Shown in pieces: positions 51,159 through 59,796 of a DNA stretch of 60,067 nucleotides. A program made the position numbers and the translations under genes. The DNA is from Hungatella sp. UBA3402 (lineage in GTDB: Bacteria; Bacillota; Clostridia; Lachnospirales; Lachnospiraceae): the NCBI GenBank assembly GCA_002358555.1, contig DEPC01000115.1, forward strand, positions 1 through 60,067, read 5' to 3'. The notes below the pieces were generated by a model, which saw nothing but the letters and a program-made list of their open reading frames with translations, was not told the origin of the DNA and ran no database searches. Position 1 is the stretch's first letter. Each line of letters opens with the position of its first letter.

Positions 51159-51926
51159 TTGGGAACATCGACTTTGAAATTATTAGCGGCATTTTTTATG
51201 CTATGTAGTCATATAGCAGTCTATATTCCATATGCGCCGATTTGGTTGGATTGGATAGGAAGGCTATCGTTCCCTCTTTATGTTTTTTGTCTTGCATGGG
51301 GGATTGATTATACAAGAAATATTAAAAAATATCGTTTGCGTTTATATCTTGCCGGAGCTTTTATGGGTATTGGCAGTTATTTGTTGAATATATCATTCCC
51401 CAGTTTAAGGCATCCAATAAGTGAAAATATATTTCCTACTCTATTCCTCACCGTTGAATTGGTCTCATTTTTAAAGAGTTTTAAAAATGATAAGAAAAAG
51501 ACATTTCCTTATCTTTTGTTATTTAGTTCTATTCAAGTGCTTTCTGTGTTTTGTTATAAACTGATTTTAGAAAACAGCAAAGTTAGTGCATTATTATTTT
51601 TAGCAATAGTTCCTAATATCTTATTTTGCGAAGGCAGTATTATTTTTGTTTTATTTGGGGTGGCAATATATTTTATAAAAAATAACAGAGAGCTATTTAT
51701 TAAGATTTATATTTCATTTTCATTGTTATGGCTAATATTGGCAGGTTTTAATGGATTCAATTATCAGTCTTTCTTTGTTTACCAATATCAGTGGATGATG
51801 ATAGCAGCACTTCCTTTGATGCTGCATTTTAATAAAAAAGAGAGAATATATATATCCAGTATTTTTTTCTATCTTTTCTATCCATTACATATCTATATTT
51901 TATTTATCATGCAGAAGTTATTCTGA
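51159..51926 (+). CDS. TraX family membrane protein
   Basis: 255 residues, about seven to eight membrane helices. The start LKLLAAFFMLCSHIAVYIPYAP and RLSFPLYVFCLAWGIDYTRN match the TraX family, named for F-pilin acetylation but widespread as chromosomal acyltransferase-like proteins in Lachnospiraceae. GTG at 51150 is also in frame, but GAGGTGAT at 51147-51154 is an excellent ribosome site for the TTG at 51159. The substrate is unknown. Conserved segments are in the first half. Confidence 0.78.
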   Translation: MGTSTLKLLAAFFMLCSHIAVYIPYAPIWLDWIGRLSFPLYVFCLAWGIDYTRNIKKYRLRLYLAGAFMGIGSYLLNISFPSLRHPISENIFPTLFLTVELVSFLKSFKNDKKKTFPYLLLFSSIQVLSVFCYKLILENSKVSALLFLAIVPNILFCEGSIIFVLFGVAIYFIKNNRELFIKIYISFSLLWLILAGFNGFNYQSFFVYQYQWMMIAALPLMLHFNKKERIYISSIFFYLFYPLHIYILFIMQKLF

Positions 51927-52008
51927 ATATCCTTGATAAATTAAATATTGTAGGAAGCAGACAATATGATATAATCAAATAGATAAAGTGTCAATCTCCT
52001 ATCTGATA

Positions 52009-52152
52009 ATGGCAGGCATGCGGAAAGGAAGATTGCCAGAAAAGCTGACTGGCACACCGCTGCAAGAACGCCGGAGGAGTTCTCGAAATTTTAATAGCAA
52101 TTATTTTAATAGATTGTGGCGTTATAGCTGTATTGATGAATACTATCTGTAA
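52009..52152 (+). CDS. possible small ORF, 47 aa
   Basis: A 47-codon frame (MAGMRKGRLPEKLTGTPLQE, then RRRSSRNFN and an aromatic tail). It is basic and has less AT-rich codons than its surroundings. No ribosome site is evident. It may be the remnant of a longer gene; I do not identify it. Confidence 0.25.
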   Translation: MAGMRKGRLPEKLTGTPLQERRRSSRNFNSNYFNRLWRYSCIDEYYL

Positions 52153-52170
52153 AAAATAAGGGAGAAGGAT

Positions 52171-52959
52171 ATGGGAATGGGCGAAACAATTATTAAAAAA
52201 GAAGCTGTCAAGTTAGTGCGGAAACGATTAAAGGAAATGCTAAGACCATTGGGATTTCAGCCGCATCCGAAGGAAAAAAACCGTCTTATGCGTGTTAGAG
52301 AAGAATTGATTGACGAAGTCAGCTTGCGGACAGACGGCTCCCATCTGGAGCCTTGTTTTCATATTTATTACAGAAAGGCTCCGTTTACGAGTGTATATGT
52401 GGATTTAGTCAACGGCTCATTGTGGCGTGTCATGAAGGAGCGAGAACCTATCTCTACCTATCTTTGGTGGAATGTGGAGATTCCAGATAAAGGTTCTTAT
52501 TATTATAAGACAGAATATTTTGAAGAAGTGTGGAAAGATGTGGTGCTTGCATTAGAGAATTATATTTTGCCCTATATGGATGCTATGAATGTGGAGAAAC
52601 TGCTTTCGTCTATGGTAAAGGACAATAGACGGGAGGAAGATTTCTTTCAAGTTTATCCAATTGTATTTTTTAGCGATAAATATTTTGCATGTATGTCTCA
52701 AGCAGCAGTATATGGAGTTGGCATGTGGACAATGGGGAAATATACGGAGGGACTGCCATATATCATTTTTGCTCAGAATAAGTATCGTGAGCATATCAGA
52801 CCATATGAACAGGAAAAAGAGCAATTTACTGAGGGTCGTATCTTAGAGGTGCTGGACACGCTGATGGATATTTATGAAAGAAAACCGCAGGAACTAAAAG
52901 AAACCATTCAACATTTGACAGATATGATTTCTGCAAACTGGATGGATTATATGATGTGA
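52171..52959 (+). CDS. hypothetical protein, 262 aa (DUF4304-like)
   Basis: Soluble, no signal peptide. Residues 8-110 (KEAVKLVRKRLKEMLRPLGFQPHPKEKNRLMRV ... VYVDLVNGSLWRV) resemble DUF4304-type proteins, which are found beside toxin-immunity genes. The C-terminal half is helical (GLPYIIFAQNKYREHIRP). GGAG six bases ahead of the ATG. It begins a run of genes that look like orphan immunity proteins. Family match is weak. Confidence 0.65.
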   Translation: MGMGETIIKKEAVKLVRKRLKEMLRPLGFQPHPKEKNRLMRVREELIDEVSLRTDGSHLEPCFHIYYRKAPFTSVYVDLVNGSLWRVMKEREPISTYLWWNVEIPDKGSYYYKTEYFEEVWKDVVLALENYILPYMDAMNVEKLLSSMVKDNRREEDFFQVYPIVFFSDKYFACMSQAAVYGVGMWTMGKYTEGLPYIIFAQNKYREHIRPYEQEKEQFTEGRILEVLDTLMDIYERKPQELKETIQHLTDMISANWMDYMM

Positions 52960-53035
52960 ATTTGTATTAACTGTTATGATAACTTCCATTTTATTGGGAG
53001 TAATCTTATGTATGATATTGTATAAGGAGAAGGCT

Positions 53036-53959
53036 ATGGCAGAGGACAAAGTATTAAAACCAAAATCATTTCGCATTGATGATGAAACCGCTGACAAATT
53101 TAAACAGATTTCTGCCTCTATTGGTGGCAATCAACAAGAGGCTCTCTCCAAACTTATAGAAGCCTATGAGTTTCAATCTGGTAAAGCAATTTTAACCGAA
53201 AGGAAGGCAGATATCGACCAATTTGAAACGTATGTTACTGCTATTACTCGAATGTTTATGGGCAGTTTAGAAGATAATCAGAATTTAAGCGAAACCATAC
53301 GGACCGAATTTGATGCACTTTTACAATCTAAAGATGTTACGATACAGGAGTTACAGAAGAAATTTGCCCAGGCAAACCAGCAAAAAGAGGAATTTGCTGC
53401 CAAAGCTAAGACCTATTCTGATGAAAATGCCAGGCTGAATATTACCATACATGAGCTAAAAAGTGAGTATACCTCCAAAATCAATGATATGCAAACTATG
53501 TTGTTGGATAAAGATAGCTTAAATAAAACTTTAACTGACTCATGTAATGATTTAAAAGAAAAAATGGAGCATATGAAACAGTCTGCAGACCAGGCAGTTA
53601 AGCTTCAAAAAGACTTTGATATGCTGTATCAAACGCACGAAAAGACGATTGTAGAACAAAAACAACTGAAAGAACAGATAGAGCAGATGGAGTCTGTACA
53701 TCAAAAAACGATTTCTGATTTGCAGAAGCAAACAGAAGAAGCACTTAAACGTCTAAAAGAACAGTCTCAACTCATGCTTGAGAAACAACTGCTTGAGCTC
53801 GAAAAGAAACATCATGATGAAATTCAAAGCTTAAAAGCGCAAAAACAGGAGGAAATAGATAAATATCAGCAGAAGTATTTTGACTTATTAGAGCAAATGA
53901 AAGAAGCTCAGTCAGTGCCATCGACTCAAATATCGGAATCTGATAATGCTGAAACATGA
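53036..53959 (+). CDS. RHH-like coiled-coil protein
   Basis: 307 residues. N-terminal part (KPKSFRIDDETADKFKQISASIGGNQQEALSKLIEAYE, about 7-45) looks like a ribbon-helix-helix DNA-binding module. From about 100 to 295 it is an almost continuous coiled coil, rich in Q, K and E. Such proteins are frequent on clostridial conjugative elements and resemble KfrA-type plasmid proteins in layout. GGAG six bases before the ATG at 53036; an earlier ATG at 52976 lacks one. No relaxase or integrase is in the window. Confidence 0.72.
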   Translation: MAEDKVLKPKSFRIDDETADKFKQISASIGGNQQEALSKLIEAYEFQSGKAILTERKADIDQFETYVTAITRMFMGSLEDNQNLSETIRTEFDALLQSKDVTIQELQKKFAQANQQKEEFAAKAKTYSDENARLNITIHELKSEYTSKINDMQTMLLDKDSLNKTLTDSCNDLKEKMEHMKQSADQAVKLQKDFDMLYQTHEKTIVEQKQLKEQIEQMESVHQKTISDLQKQTEEALKRLKEQSQLMLEKQLLELEKKHHDEIQSLKAQKQEEIDKYQQKYFDLLEQMKEAQSVPSTQISESDNAET

Positions 53960-54031
53960 TTGATAATCTTTATTTTCTAAAAAGGATATTTGATATATAA
54001 ATCAATAGGATAGCATCAGAGGTATGGAACA

Positions 54032-54439
54032 ATGGATATGGATGTCTATAAGGTAAAAGATATTATAGGAAACAGTCAAAAATTTATTTCTCCTTTTGGC
54101 GAACCATGCAGTTATTATATATGTGCAGGAGAAAATGAAAACGTAAGTAATATAAGTATCCAAAAGTATTGGGAAAAATTAAAGTTTATGTCTGAAAATA
54201 TAGACAGATTGATACAACAGGCATTTAAGCCAGAGTTTTATGATGGTTATGGTGTTAATAAAAAGCTTATTACATCTTCTGAGGAAATGTGCCGACAATT
54301 AGTAGTTGATAGTTTTGTTTTATATATAAATGATGATTCGATAGGTTCTTATTTGTCAAATTCCCGATTCATGTTCGGACATTTTATTGATTGTTTATGG
54401 AGCGATAACTGGAGTTTGATTGATTCATATTTTTGCTGA
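54032..54439 (+). CDS. hypothetical protein, 135 aa
   Basis: Acidic and soluble; no domain recognised. AGAGG nine bases ahead of the ATG. The composition and the position between a coiled-coil gene and a SUKH gene suggest an immunity-type protein. The segment YDGYGVNKKLITSSEEMCRQL precedes a hydrophobic-aromatic end (HFIDCLWSDNWSLIDSYF). Confidence 0.5.
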   Translation: MDMDVYKVKDIIGNSQKFISPFGEPCSYYICAGENENVSNISIQKYWEKLKFMSENIDRLIQQAFKPEFYDGYGVNKKLITSSEEMCRQLVVDSFVLYINDDSIGSYLSNSRFMFGHFIDCLWSDNWSLIDSYFC

Positions 54440-54485
54440 ATGATAAATTTATACCTTAAACCAAATGAAAGGAATGATAACCATT

Positions 54486-55271
54486 ATGTACGAGTTAGAT
54501 AACCCTAAGCTGTTTGAACAATGTGCCAGAATTAAGGAAAAGATTGAAACGATTTCTCAGATTCCCGAGCGCCAGAAAGACTATTATGCCAAGCTTTATC
54601 ATCATTGGAAGCTCAGTCCTCCAGCTCAGTTGTGGGAGATTGAAGAATTTGAGAAAAAGGCGGGAGTTTCCCTGCCCATTGAGTATGTCTATTATCTGAC
54701 ACAGGTAGGACGAGGAGGTGCGGGTCCTGGAACTGGTCTTACAGATTTTTCAATTCCCAAAAACATCGACCCAGGTCTTAACCAGGTATCTGAGCAATTG
54801 AGCTGCGAATTGACGGAGGAAGAGTGGAATGAATTGTTTGAATTTCATGGTGTTCCAGAGGATGGCACGCTCTGCTTATGTGCCATGGACCTTACTTACC
54901 AGGCTTATTTAATTCTAACCGGTCCTATGCGTGGACGGGTAGTCTATCTGGATTATGATGGAGAATGTGCCCCCATGTGGCCCAAAGGCAGTCCCGATTT
55001 TCTGACCTGGTGCGAAAATTTCTATTCAGAGCTGTTGGCAGGCTATGATATCGCCCCAACGTGGAAGTTTATGTGGCAGGAGCCAGGAGATGAGAATACA
55101 TTGATTCGTGCGTTCCAGAGCGCAGAGGATAGAGAATATCAGAGGGAAGTTTTATACAGCTTCTGTAAATTTAAGAAACTATCAAAAACAGCAAAAGAAT
55201 TTTTAGAAAACCTTTCAAATTCAGAATTTCAAGATGAAGTGACAAAAGTTTTGCAAGATTTTCACTCATAA
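54486..55271 (+). CDS. SMI1/KNR4 (SUKH) family protein
   Basis: 261 residues. The SUKH motif is clear: the start LSPPAQLWEIEEFEKKAGVSLP (residues about 35-56), PIEYVYYLTQVGRGGAGPGTGL, then LCLCAMDLTYQAYLILTGPMRGRV and VYLDYDGECAP. SUKH proteins are usually immunity proteins against polymorphic nuclease toxins. AAAGGA with twelve bases to the ATG at 54486; the frame is open from 54465. No toxin gene is next to it, so it is an orphan here. Confidence 0.85.
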   Translation: MYELDNPKLFEQCARIKEKIETISQIPERQKDYYAKLYHHWKLSPPAQLWEIEEFEKKAGVSLPIEYVYYLTQVGRGGAGPGTGLTDFSIPKNIDPGLNQVSEQLSCELTEEEWNELFEFHGVPEDGTLCLCAMDLTYQAYLILTGPMRGRVVYLDYDGECAPMWPKGSPDFLTWCENFYSELLAGYDIAPTWKFMWQEPGDENTLIRAFQSAEDREYQREVLYSFCKFKKLSKTAKEFLENLSNSEFQDEVTKVLQDFHS

Positions 55272-55327
55272 ATCAGTTGCATTATCCATTCCAATGATGT
55301 ATAATTTTTCCGTTTGAAATTTTTTTC

Positions 55328-55364
55328 AGGGCGAGACTGCCAGAATCATAAGTAATCTTGCCCT
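55328..55364 (+). promoter_or_regulatory. hairpin in the carAB leader
   Basis: AGGGCGAGA (55328-55336) pairs with TCTTGCCCT (55356-55364) over nine positions, one G-T. There is no T-run, so it is not a simple terminator. A PyrR-binding-loop consensus is not present. Confidence 0.45.
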
Positions 55365-55394
55365 CATAAACAGAAGAAAGGAATGGTGCCGCAT

Positions 55395-56543
55395 ATGAAA
55401 GCATTTCTGATATTGGAAGATGGAACTGTGTTTGAAGGAACCAGCATCGGCTCTCCCACAGAAATCATCAGCGAAATTGTATTTAACACTTCAATGACTG
55501 GTTATCTGGAAGTTTTGACCGACCCTTCTTATGCAGGACAGGCGGTGGTTATGACCTACCCCTTAATTGGCAACTATGGCATTTGTCACGAAGATATGGA
55601 GTCGCTTACGCCCTGGCCCATGGGCTATATTGTAAGAGAATTATCCCGAATCCCTAGCAATTTCAGAAGCCAGGATACCATTCAACATTTCTTGGAATAT
55701 CACCAAATTTCTGGTATCAGCGGTATCGATACAAGATTCCTCACCAAAATTTTAAGAGAAAAAGGCACCATGAATGGCATGATTACGACAAAAGTCTATG
55801 AATCCTTGGAGGAACCTCTTCGCAGGATTAAAAATTATGCAGTAAAAGGTGTTGTAAAAGAGACTTCCTGTAAGAAGCCTTATGTTCTAGAACCATGGGA
55901 TAAGAAGCCAGTCCGTTCTATCCGAACTGCCAGGATTCCTCAAAGCTTAAAAAGACAGGAAGGATATGGAAAAAAGGTTGCTCTTTTAGATTTGGGTGCA
56001 AAGAAGAATATTGCTCAGGCATTGATAGAACGAGGCTGCCAGGTGACAGTATATCCAAGCACCACACCAGCCAATGAGATTTTAAAAGCTAATCCTGATG
56101 GCATCATGCTCTCCAACGGTCCTGGAGACCCCAAAGAGAATGTTGAAATCATCAATGAAATTCGCAAACTGTATGAATCAGATATTCCTATCTTTGCTAT
56201 TTGTCTGGGACATCAGCTTATGGCATTGGCTACAGGGGGAGATACCTATAAATTAAAATATGGCCATAGAGGAGGCAATCATCCAGTAAAAGATTTGAAG
56301 ACTGGAAGAGTCTATATTTCCTCTCAAAATCATGGATATGCGGTGGATATAGACAGTTTGAACCCTGATGTGGCAGTTCCGGCCTTTGTCAATGTGAATG
56401 ATGGAACCAATGAGGGCTTAATTTATACAGGAAAACCTATTTTTACAGTCCAATATCATCCAGAAGCATGTCCTGGTCCCCAAGACAGCAGTTATTTGTT
56501 TGATAAATTTATCCAGATGATGGAGGTAAAGACATATGCCTAA
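55395..56543 (+). CDS. carA: carbamoyl-phosphate synthase small subunit
   Basis: 382 residues. N-terminal small-chain domain (AFLILEDGTVFEGTSIG, EIVFNTSMTGYLEVLTDPSY) and C-terminal glutaminase with the nucleophilic cysteine in FAICLGHQLMAL and the His-Glu pair in FTVQYHPEACPGP. It supplies ammonia to CarB for arginine and pyrimidine synthesis. ATG at 55383 overlaps the ribosome site GAAAGGA, so 55395 is the start. It overlaps carB by eight bases. Confidence 0.97.
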   Translation: MKAFLILEDGTVFEGTSIGSPTEIISEIVFNTSMTGYLEVLTDPSYAGQAVVMTYPLIGNYGICHEDMESLTPWPMGYIVRELSRIPSNFRSQDTIQHFLEYHQISGISGIDTRFLTKILREKGTMNGMITTKVYESLEEPLRRIKNYAVKGVVKETSCKKPYVLEPWDKKPVRSIRTARIPQSLKRQEGYGKKVALLDLGAKKNIAQALIERGCQVTVYPSTTPANEILKANPDGIMLSNGPGDPKENVEIINEIRKLYESDIPIFAICLGHQLMALATGGDTYKLKYGHRGGNHPVKDLKTGRVYISSQNHGYAVDIDSLNPDVAVPAFVNVNDGTNEGLIYTGKPIFTVQYHPEACPGPQDSSYLFDKFIQMMEVKTYA

Positions 56544-59500
56544 GAATCCAGATATCAAAAAAGTGTTGATGCTTGGCTCTGGCCCTATTGTGATTGGGCA
56601 GGCAGCAGAATTTGACTATGCGGGAACACAAGCTTGTCGCTCATTAAAGGAAGAAGGAATTGAGGTAGTACTTTTAAATTCCAATCCTGCTACCATTATG
56701 ACAGATAAAGATATTGCGGATAAAGTTTATATTGAACCTCTGACTCTGGAAGTGGTGGAACAGTTGATAGTAAAGGAAAAACCAGACAGTATTCTTCCAA
56801 CTCTGGGAGGACAGGCTGGACTGAATCTAGCTATGGAATTGGAGGAGGCTGGATTTTTAAAGAAAAATCAAGTGCGTCTGATTGGAACAACTGCAGAAAC
56901 TATCAAGAAAGCAGAAGACCGGTTGGAATTTAAGAGTACCATGGAAAAGATTGGAGAACCAGTAGCCCCATCTAAAGTGGTGGAATGTGTAGAGGATGGG
57001 ATTGCATTTACCGATACTATCGGTTATCCAGTAGTTTTACGTCCAGCATATACTTTGGGAGGTAGCGGAGGAGGAATTGCAAGAAACCAGGAGCAGCTTG
57101 AAGAAATCTTACAGAATGGGCTGAGGCTTTCCCGTGTAGGACAGGTTTTGGTGGAACGATGCATCGCAGGATGGAAAGAGATTGAGTATGAGGTGATGCG
57201 TGACAGCGCCGGAAATGTTATTACTGTATGTAATATGGAAAATATTGACCCAGTAGGAGTTCACACAGGAGATAGCATTGTTGTGGCACCGTCTCAGACA
57301 TTGGGAGACAAGGAATACCAGATGCTACGGACATCAGCCTTAAATATTATTACAGAGCTGGGAATTACAGGTGGATGTAATGTACAATATGCTCTTCATC
57401 CTGAAACCTTTGAATACTGTGTCATTGAGGTAAATCCTCGCGTCAGCCGTTCCTCAGCTCTGGCATCTAAGGCAACTGGATATCCGATTGCCAAGGTAGC
57501 GGCAAAGATTGCTCTGGGATATACTCTGGACGAGATTCAAAATGCAGTTACCAAAAAGACCTATGCCAGCTTTGAGCCAATGTTAGATTATTGTGTAGTA
57601 AAAATGCCTCGTCTTCCATTTGATAAATTTATCAATGCAACAAGAACTCTTGGCACACAGATGAAAGCAACTGGAGAGGTCATGAGCATCTGTACAAATT
57701 TTGAGGGCGCATTGATGAAAGCAATCCGTTCTTTAGAGCAGCATGTGGACTCTCTGTTGTCCTATGATTTTTCTGATTTTGATAAAGAGGAGATTTTCGA
57801 GCAGTTAAAAAGGGTAGATGACCGGAGAATCTGGGTGATTGCAGAGGCTCTGCGCAGAGGGATTTCTTATGAAGTGATTCATGAAAATACTATGATTGAC
57901 AGGTGGTTTATTGACAAGCTGGCTGTTTTGGTAGAGATGGAGGAGGCTCTGAAAAATGAGCCTCTGACCGAAGAATTGCTGAGAGAGGCAAAAAGATTGG
58001 AGTTTCCAGACCATGTGATTGCACAGCTTTCAGGGGCAAGCACAGAAGAAATCAAAAATATGCGCCGACAATTCAAAATTACACCAGCTTATAAAATGGT
58101 GGATACCTGTGCAGCAGAGTTTGCAGCAGAAACTCCTTACTATTATTCTTGTTTTGGAAGTGTCAATGAGGTAGAAAAGACAACAGGCAAAAAGAAGGTT
58201 CTGGTTCTTGGCTCTGGGCCTATCCGAATAGGGCAGGGAATTGAGTTTGATTTTTGCAGTGTCCACAGTACTTGGGCATTTTCCAGAGAAGGATATGAGA
58301 CAATTATTGTAAATAATAATCCAGAGACTGTGAGTACAGACTTTGATATTGCGGATAAGTTATATTTTGAACCTCTGACTCCAGAAGATATGGAAGCGAT
58401 TGTGGAATTGGAAAGACCAGATGGAGCAGTTGTACAGTTTGGCGGACAGACAGCCATCAAGCTGACCGAAGATTTGATGAAAATGGGGGTTCCAATTTGG
58501 GGAACAGCGGCAGAGGATGTGGATGCTGCAGAGGATAGGGAACTGTTTGACCAAATTTTGGAACAATGCAACATTCCAAGACCAAAGGGAGAAACCGTAT
58601 ATACAGCGGCTCAAGCTAAAGAGGTGGCAGCAAGACTTCAGTATCCAGTGCTGGTACGGCCTTCTTATGTGCTGGGCGGACAGGGGATGCAGATTTGCAT
58701 CAATGAGCATGATATTGACGAATTTATAGGCATCATCAATCAGATTGCCCAAGACCATCCTATTTTGGTGGATAAATATATGATGGGTAAAGAGATTGAG
58801 GTGGATGCAGTCTGTGATGGAGAAGATATTTTGATTCCTGGAATTATGGAGCATATCGAGAGGGCGGGAATTCATTCAGGAGACAGTATCTCTGTGTATC
58901 CTGCTCAAAGTCTGACAGATGAGATAAAAAAGACATTGACAGAATATACAAGAAGATTGGCCAGGGCATTGCATGTAAAAGGAATGATTAATATTCAGTT
59001 TATTGTCAGCCATGGAGAGGTATATGTCATTGAGGTAAATCCTCGCTCGTCCAGAACAGTTCCCTATATCAGCAAGGTTACTGGAATTCCTATTGTAGCT
59101 CTTGCTACCAAAGTAATATGTGGTCATACGCTCAAAAGTATGGGATATAAGCCAGGGCTGGCAAAGGAAGCAGATTATATTGCAGTCAAAATGCCAGTAT
59201 TTTCTTTTGAGAAGATTCGAGGGGCAGATATAAGTTTAGGGCCAGAGATGAAATCTACTGGAGAATGTCTGGGAATCGCTAAAACATTCCATGAGGCTTT
59301 GTACAAGGCATTTGAAGGGGCAGGAGTAACGCTGCCTAAGCATAAAAATATGATTATCACTGTGAGAGATGAAGATAAGGAAGATGTAGTGGACATTGCA
59401 AGAAGATTTGCGGCAGTGGGATATCGGATATTTGCCACAAGAGGAACTGCCAAGGTGCTCAATGAGCATGGGATAACTGCTAGAGCTATCAAGAAGCTTG

Positions 59501-59739
59501 AACAGGAATCTCCTAATATCTTAGATTTAGTCTTAGGCCATAAGATTGATTTGATTATTGATACACCACCACAGGGGGCAGAGAGAAGTCATGATGGATT
59601 TGTTATCAGAAGAAATGCCATTGAGACAGGAGTGAATGTACTGACTTCCTTGGATACAGCGGCAGCTTTAGCCTCCAGCTTGGAAAATCGCGCTAAGAAG
59701 CTGAGCTTAGTTGACATTGCTGAGATAAGAAATATATAA
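56536..59739 (+). CDS. carB: carbamoyl-phosphate synthase large subunit
   Basis: 1067 residues, the usual length, with two homologous ATP-grasp halves (VLMLGSGPIVIGQAAEFDYAG near 10 and VLVLGSGPIRIGQGIEFDFC near 555). The oligomerisation region lies between them, and the C-terminal MGS-like allosteric domain begins near 935 (MIITVRDEDKEDVVDIARRF). It makes carbamoyl phosphate from bicarbonate, ammonia and 2 ATP. It is translationally coupled to carA. No other arginine or pyrimidine genes are visible in the window. Confidence 0.98.
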   Translation: MPKNPDIKKVLMLGSGPIVIGQAAEFDYAGTQACRSLKEEGIEVVLLNSNPATIMTDKDIADKVYIEPLTLEVVEQLIVKEKPDSILPTLGGQAGLNLAMELEEAGFLKKNQVRLIGTTAETIKKAEDRLEFKSTMEKIGEPVAPSKVVECVEDGIAFTDTIGYPVVLRPAYTLGGSGGGIARNQEQLEEILQNGLRLSRVGQVLVERCIAGWKEIEYEVMRDSAGNVITVCNMENIDPVGVHTGDSIVVAPSQTLGDKEYQMLRTSALNIITELGITGGCNVQYALHPETFEYCVIEVNPRVSRSSALASKATGYPIAKVAAKIALGYTLDEIQNAVTKKTYASFEPMLDYCVVKMPRLPFDKFINATRTLGTQMKATGEVMSICTNFEGALMKAIRSLEQHVDSLLSYDFSDFDKEEIFEQLKRVDDRRIWVIAEALRRGISYEVIHENTMIDRWFIDKLAVLVEMEEALKNEPLTEELLREAKRLEFPDHVIAQLSGASTEEIKNMRRQFKITPAYKMVDTCAAEFAAETPYYYSCFGSVNEVEKTTGKKKVLVLGSGPIRIGQGIEFDFCSVHSTWAFSREGYETIIVNNNPETVSTDFDIADKLYFEPLTPEDMEAIVELERPDGAVVQFGGQTAIKLTEDLMKMGVPIWGTAAEDVDAAEDRELFDQILEQCNIPRPKGETVYTAAQAKEVAARLQYPVLVRPSYVLGGQGMQICINEHDIDEFIGIINQIAQDHPILVDKYMMGKEIEVDAVCDGEDILIPGIMEHIERAGIHSGDSISVYPAQSLTDEIKKTLTEYTRRLARALHVKGMINIQFIVSHGEVYVIEVNPRSSRTVPYISKVTGIPIVALATKVICGHTLKSMGYKPGLAKEADYIAVKMPVFSFEKIRGADISLGPEMKSTGECLGIAKTFHEALYKAFEGAGVTLPKHKNMIITVRDEDKEDVVDIARRFAAVGYRIFATRGTAKVLNEHGITARAIKKLEQESPNILDLVLGHKIDLIIDTPPQGAERSHDGFVIRRNAIETGVNVLTSLDTAAALASSLENRAKKLSLVDIAEIRNI

Positions 59740-59796
59740 AGATAAATGTTTGATAAAGTTTCATAAAATAAGAACTATTGCAAAATAATAAATTCA

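Noticed and set aside
55320..55394. PyrR-type attenuator before carAB
   Set aside because: The hairpin has no binding-loop consensus and no T-run, so I list it only as a hairpin.
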